Assembly: GCF_000737785.1 (NCBI RefSeq)
Contig: NZ_JPRO01000009.1
Span: 27,384-91,383 of the forward strand
DNA from: Chryseobacterium luteum
GTDB taxonomy: Bacteria; Bacteroidota; Bacteroidia; Flavobacteriales; Weeksellaceae
Direction: 5' to 3'
Length of the DNA: 64,000 nt
Shown: positions 60,577 through 64,000 of the stretch, piece by piece
How positions within the stretch are numbered: position 1 is the stretch's first letter
How the letters are laid out: each line of letters begins with the position of its first letter
Notes under the pieces: generated by a model
What the model was told of the DNA's origin: nothing
The model's input: the letters and a program-made list of their open reading frames with translations, nothing else
Databases searched by the model: none
Translations under genes and position numbers: made by a program

Positions 60577-63500
60577 TTAATATTCCCAGTCTGCTGCTGT
60601 CACTACTTTCCCGCTCATTCTTTCATGTAAAGCCTGGAAGACTACAAAAAGTACAGGAACCACAAATACCCCTAAAACAGTTCCGAAAATCATCCCTGAA
60701 ACTGCGGCATATCCAATAGAATGGTTTCCTAAAGCCGAAGGTCCTATTACAAACAGCAAGGGAAGAAGTCCGGCAATAAATGCCAATGAGGTCATCAGGA
60801 TCGGACGCAAACGGGCTTTGGCTCCTTCTACCGCAGAAGCGATAAGGCTTTTCCCTGCTCTTCTACGCTGAATGGCAAATTCCACAATCAGAATTCCGTT
60901 TTTCGCTAATAAACCAATGAGCATTACCAAAGCGATCTGTACGTAAATGTTGTTGGACAGGTCTGCCATCGTAATTCCTACAAATACACCTGATAAACCT
61001 ACAGGAATGGCAATAAGTACCGCCAATGGAAGTACATAACTTTCATACTGGGCCGATAGAAGAAAGAAAACAAAGATGATACACAGTCCGAAGATCATCA
61101 CCGACTGTGAACCTGCACTTACCTCCTCACGGCTCATTCCTTTATAGTCGTAAGTATATCCCGGAGGAAGCACCTGCTTGCTTACCTCATCAATAGCTGC
61201 CATTGCCTGTCCCGTACTGAATCCGGGAGCCGGCATTACTGTTAGATTCGAAGAGTTGAACAGATTGAAACGGTCTACTACTTCTAAAAAAACTTCTGCT
61301 CCTGTTACCTGTTTTAAGCTAACCAATGTGTTGATAGGAACCATTTCTCCTAAATTATTTTTAACGAAAATTCCGTTCAGTGATTCTTTATCTTCTCTCA
61401 TTTCCGGAGTAGACTGAACCAATACTCTGTAGTATTTCCCGAACCGGTTGAAATCCGAAGACTGAATACTTCCGTAATAACCCTGCATTACACCTAATAC
61501 ATCGGAAACGTTCACGCCAAGCTGCGCTGCTTTCACTTCATCTACCAGCACTTCAAACTGCGGATAGGTTACATCAAATGTTGTAAACGCAACCGCTACT
61601 TCCGGTCTCTGCATCAAGGCACCCATCATTCCGTAAGAAATATTTCCAAGATTCTGAAGTTCCCCGTTCGTACGGTCCTGAAGCACAAGTTCCATTCCGC
61701 TGGTATTTCCGAAACCGTCTACTGTAGGCGTATTGATGACAAGGAAATTTGCTCTTTTATCCTGTGAAAGTGTTCCCTGAACCTGACCGATGATGTCATT
61801 GATATTACTTACGTTTCCTCTTTCCTCCGTTTTTTTCAGTTTAACGAAAATAGAAGCTGCGGAAGATGACATGGATCCACTGAATAAGTTCAGCCCGTCC
61901 ACAGAAATTACTTTTTCCACTGCTGGATTTTTCATTAACAGGTCTTCGGTATCAGAAACTACTTTGGTCGTTCTGTCCTTGGATGCTCCCGGAGCAAGAT
62001 TGGCCGTTACGATGATAAAACTCTGGTCTTCATCAGGAATAAATCCTTTAGGCGTTGTCATAGACATCCATACAAACAGTCCTCCGAATACAAGAATGAG
62101 GATCCCCGCTACCCATTTCCTCTTTAATAGGAATAGAATTGCTTTTCCGTAACGGAAGGTGAGTTTATTAAAACTTGTATTAAAACCGGCAAAGAAACGG
62201 TCTTTGAAATTCATTTTCTCATGGGTTCCCGGATGATGCTGTTTTAAGAATACAGCACACAAAGCAGGGCTCAACGTCAATGCATTAATAGCTGAAATCA
62301 CAATAGCAATCGCCAATGTCAACGCAAACTGCTGATAAAACAATCCCGTAGAGCCACTCATAAAAGCTACCGGGACGAATACCGCAGACATCACTAATGT
62401 AATGGAGACAATAGCTCCTGTGATTTCACTCATCGCAGACATGGTCGCAGCCTTTGGGTTAAGCTTTTTATGTTCCATTTTAGCATGGACTGCTTCCACG
62501 ACGACAATAGCGTCATCCACCACAATACCAATGGCCAGTACCAGAGCGAACAACGTCAGGATATTAATAGAAAAACCAAACAAATTCATAAAAAAGAAAG
62601 TTCCCACAATAGACACCGGAACCGCAATAGCCGGGACCAGCGTAGAGCGAAAATCCTGCAGGAAGATGTACACCACGATGAATACCAGGATAAATGCTTC
62701 AATCAGGGTATGGATTACCTGATCAATAGACTGATCCAGTGCTTCTTTTGTAGCATAGGGAATTTCATAGTTCATTCCTTCCGGGAACGATTTTTCAAGT
62801 TCCTTCATTCTTTCCTGAAGGGCGATCTGTACTTCGTTGGCATTAGATCCGGCCATCTGGAAAATCGCCATCGTTACCGACGGTTTTTTGTTGAAATTAG
62901 AAGAAACGGTATAACTATATGCACCAAATTCTACTTTGGCAACATCTTTTAGCTTTAAAACAGAACCATCGTTCAATGCTTTAATTGTAATATTCTCATA
63001 CTGTTCTGGCTCAGTAAATTTTCCTTTGTAACGAAGGACATATTCCATCGCTTCCTTACTTCTTTCCCCGAATCTTCCCGGAGCCGCCTCAAGGTTCTGC
63101 GTCTGGATCGCCCGTGAAACATCTGAAGGCGTAAGGTTGTAGGAAGTCAGTTTATTGGGATCAAGCCATACTCTCATGGAGTAATCTTTGTTCCCATATA
63201 CCATAGCATCCCCTACTCCTTTTACTCTTTTCAATTCGGGAACGATATTGATTTTCGCATAGTTTTCAAGGAAAAGATCATCCATTGTACCATCTTTACT
63301 GGTCAGTGAAACCATTGCGATCATACTGTTCTGTCTTTTCACTGTTGTGATTCCGGCCTGAATAACTTCTGCCGGAAGCTGATTGGTTACCTGCGCCACT
63401 CTGTTCTGAACGTTAATCGCAGCCTGGTCCGGATCCGTACCCAGTTTAAAGATTACGGTAATACTTAAAGTACCGTCATTACTGGCTGTGGATGTAATAT

Positions 63501-63729
63501 AATCCATGTTTTCCACCCCGTTGATGGCATTTTCCAAAGGCGGGGCCACGGATCTGGCAATCGTTTCTGCATTGGCTCCGGGATACGCTGCGGTTACCAT
63601 TACGGTAGGCGGAGCGATATCAGGAAATTTGGTGATCGGAAGGCTGACCATACCTACGATACCCAGAATTACAAGCAACACGGAGATTACCGTTGCAAGT
63701 ACGGGTCTTTTTATAATTGTCTTTAACAT
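60577..63729 (-). CDS. RND multidrug efflux permease (HAE1 family)
   Basis: About 1050 residues from the Met at 63729, the normal length of an AcrB-type pump. It exports drugs or hydrophobic compounds by proton antiport. Visible: the start MLKTIIKRPVLATVISVLLV with the first membrane helix, SLPITKFPDIAPPTV, the large periplasmic loops, and the paired Asp in the LAIGIVVDDAIVVVEAV helix that carry protons. A second half of repeat structure follows (GLCIIFVFFLLSAQYESYV, LIGLLAKNGILIVEFA). An extra 16 codons upstream to 63777 are unlikely to be used. It lies between the adaptor and duct genes. Confidence 0.96.
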   Translation of the reverse strand: MLKTIIKRPVLATVISVLLVILGIVGMVSLPITKFPDIAPPTVMVTAAYPGANAETIARSVAPPLENAINGVENMDYITSTASNDGTLSITVIFKLGTDPDQAAINVQNRVAQVTNQLPAEVIQAGITTVKRQNSMIAMVSLTSKDGTMDDLFLENYAKINIVPELKRVKGVGDAMVYGNKDYSMRVWLDPNKLTSYNLTPSDVSRAIQTQNLEAAPGRFGERSKEAMEYVLRYKGKFTEPEQYENITIKALNDGSVLKLKDVAKVEFGAYSYTVSSNFNKKPSVTMAIFQMAGSNANEVQIALQERMKELEKSFPEGMNYEIPYATKEALDQSIDQVIHTLIEAFILVFIVVYIFLQDFRSTLVPAIAVPVSIVGTFFFMNLFGFSINILTLFALVLAIGIVVDDAIVVVEAVHAKMEHKKLNPKAATMSAMSEITGAIVSITLVMSAVFVPVAFMSGSTGLFYQQFALTLAIAIVISAINALTLSPALCAVFLKQHHPGTHEKMNFKDRFFAGFNTSFNKLTFRYGKAILFLLKRKWVAGILILVFGGLFVWMSMTTPKGFIPDEDQSFIIVTANLAPGASKDRTTKVVSDTEDLLMKNPAVEKVISVDGLNLFSGSMSSSAASIFVKLKKTEERGNVSNINDIIGQVQGTLSQDKRANFLVINTPTVDGFGNTSGMELVLQDRTNGELQNLGNISYGMMGALMQRPEVAVAFTTFDVTYPQFEVLVDEVKAAQLGVNVSDVLGVMQGYYGSIQSSDFNRFGKYYRVLVQSTPEMREDKESLNGIFVKNNLGEMVPINTLVSLKQVTGAEVFLEVVDRFNLFNSSNLTVMPAPGFSTGQAMAAIDEVSKQVLPPGYTYDYKGMSREEVSAGSQSVMIFGLCIIFVFFLLSAQYESYVLPLAVLIAIPVGLSGVFVGITMADLSNNIYVQIALVMLIGLLAKNGILIVEFAIQRRRAGKSLIASAVEGAKARLRPILMTSLAFIAGLLPLLFVIGPSALGNHSIGYAAVSGMIFGTVLGVFVVPVLFVVFQALHERMSGKVVTAADWEY

Positions 63730-63739
63730 GATTTTTTTC

Positions 63740-64000
63740 TTACGATTTTTTCGGTTGGGCATTCTTCTTCTGAGCAACTACTGGCGTTCCTGGCTGCAGC
63801 CTGTCGAAACCGGCTACAATATACTCGTCACCGGCTTCCAGTCCTTTTGAGACGATGAAATTATCACCTGCTTTTCCGGTTACTTCTACTGGAAGCATTA
63901 CTGCTTTTCCGCCTTTGATAGAGAACACAAAGATCTTATCCTGAATGGTTCTCGTAGAAGCTATGGGAAGCAAAACTACATTACTGTACAACTGATTCAG
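63740..64000 (-). CDS. RND efflux periplasmic adaptor, 5' end outside window
   Basis: The C-terminal 86 codons of an adaptor protein (HlyD/MexA family): VVLLPIASTRTIQDKIFVFS, the EVTGKAGDNFIVSKGLEAGD segment and VAGFDRLQPGTPV, typical of the membrane-proximal domain that docks on the permease. The frame stays open to the window edge, so the gene continues beyond it; a TTG at 63991 is not its start. It ends 10 bp before the permease start, so it is first in the efflux operon. A Lys-rich tail ends it (KKNAQPKKS). Confidence 0.93.
   Translation of the reverse strand: MNQLYSNVVLLPIASTRTIQDKIFVFSIKGGKAVMLPVEVTGKAGDNFIVSKGLEAGDEYIVAGFDRLQPGTPVVAQKKNAQPKKS

Noticed and set aside
1..64000. CRISPR arrays, tRNA or rRNA genes
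   Set aside because: No regularly spaced direct repeats with unique spacers and no cloverleaf or rRNA-like sequence noticed on either strand.

Overview
The window looks like a chromosomal segment of a Bacteroidota bacterium of the Flavobacteriia, most likely Chryseobacterium or a close relative (Weeksellaceae). I base this on the AT-rich composition, TAnnTTTG-type -7 promoter elements, SusC-like and T9SS-sorted proteins, a fused alpha/beta 2-oxoacid dehydrogenase E1, double-glycine peptides of the MKNL(K/R)KL type, and the general look of the proteins. No rRNA, tRNA, CRISPR array, transposase or integrase was seen. The genus call is inference.

Layout. 1-7468 (+): a secretion-type accessory cassette with a truncated unknown protein, a lipoprotein, a membrane protein, a LysM-like protein, a DUF4280 PAAR-like spike protein, a 949-residue partner and a second lipoprotein. 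7652-10575 (-): patatin phospholipase, dihydrolipoyl dehydrogenase, small secreted protein. 10713-14824 (-): a two-gene glycan unit (GH29 alpha-L-fucosidase, GH3 with PA14 insert). 14895-19259 (-): a GbsR/MarR regulator and a membrane-lipid-like operon (small membrane proteins, DCC thiol oxidoreductase, fatty acid desaturase, a deleted SRPBCC gene, DUF2071). The same 28-bp palindromic element lies in front of both transcription units. 19489-29786 (-): a four-gene ECF sigma operon that I consider the most interesting part. 29996-34098: secreted C1 peptidase, a double-glycine peptide, an OYE/HxlR divergent pair and a lipoprotein. 34180-43935: mostly housekeeping genes (E1, polyprenyl synthase, sterol-desaturase-like protein, rlmN, queA, AIM24, family 6 DNA glycosylase). 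44056-51469: S9 peptidase, holin-like membrane protein, thioesterase, Tyr-rich secreted protein, second double-glycine peptide, topoisomerase III. 52082-54887 (+): metNIQ methionine importer behind a Met/Cys-rich leader ORF and a strong intrinsic terminator. 55304-64000: BglX-like GH3, frameshifted cupin, DUF2652 protein and a tripartite RND efflux operon cut by the window end.

The ECF operon (29786 down to 19489) encodes a sigma factor; a protein with an anti-sigma-like N-terminus, one membrane segment, a TonB-receptor plug, a vWA domain and a T9SS sorting domain; a SusC-like outer-membrane barrel with no visible plug; and an alpha-2-macroglobulin with an intact CxEQ thioester motif and a SusC-type plug inserted in its middle. 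A TonB-receptor plug thus seems to have been moved out of its barrel and onto two partner proteins, beside a sigma factor. This suggests an undescribed surface-sensing or protease-trap machine. The function is inference; the domain layout is read from the sequence.

Other points worth following are the candidate methionine-peptide attenuator of metNIQ, two orphan Cys-rich double-glycine peptides cut at the same position, the twin GbsR operators, a phased GTAAC array at the OYE/HxlR promoters, two decayed genes and a dispersed intergenic repeat.
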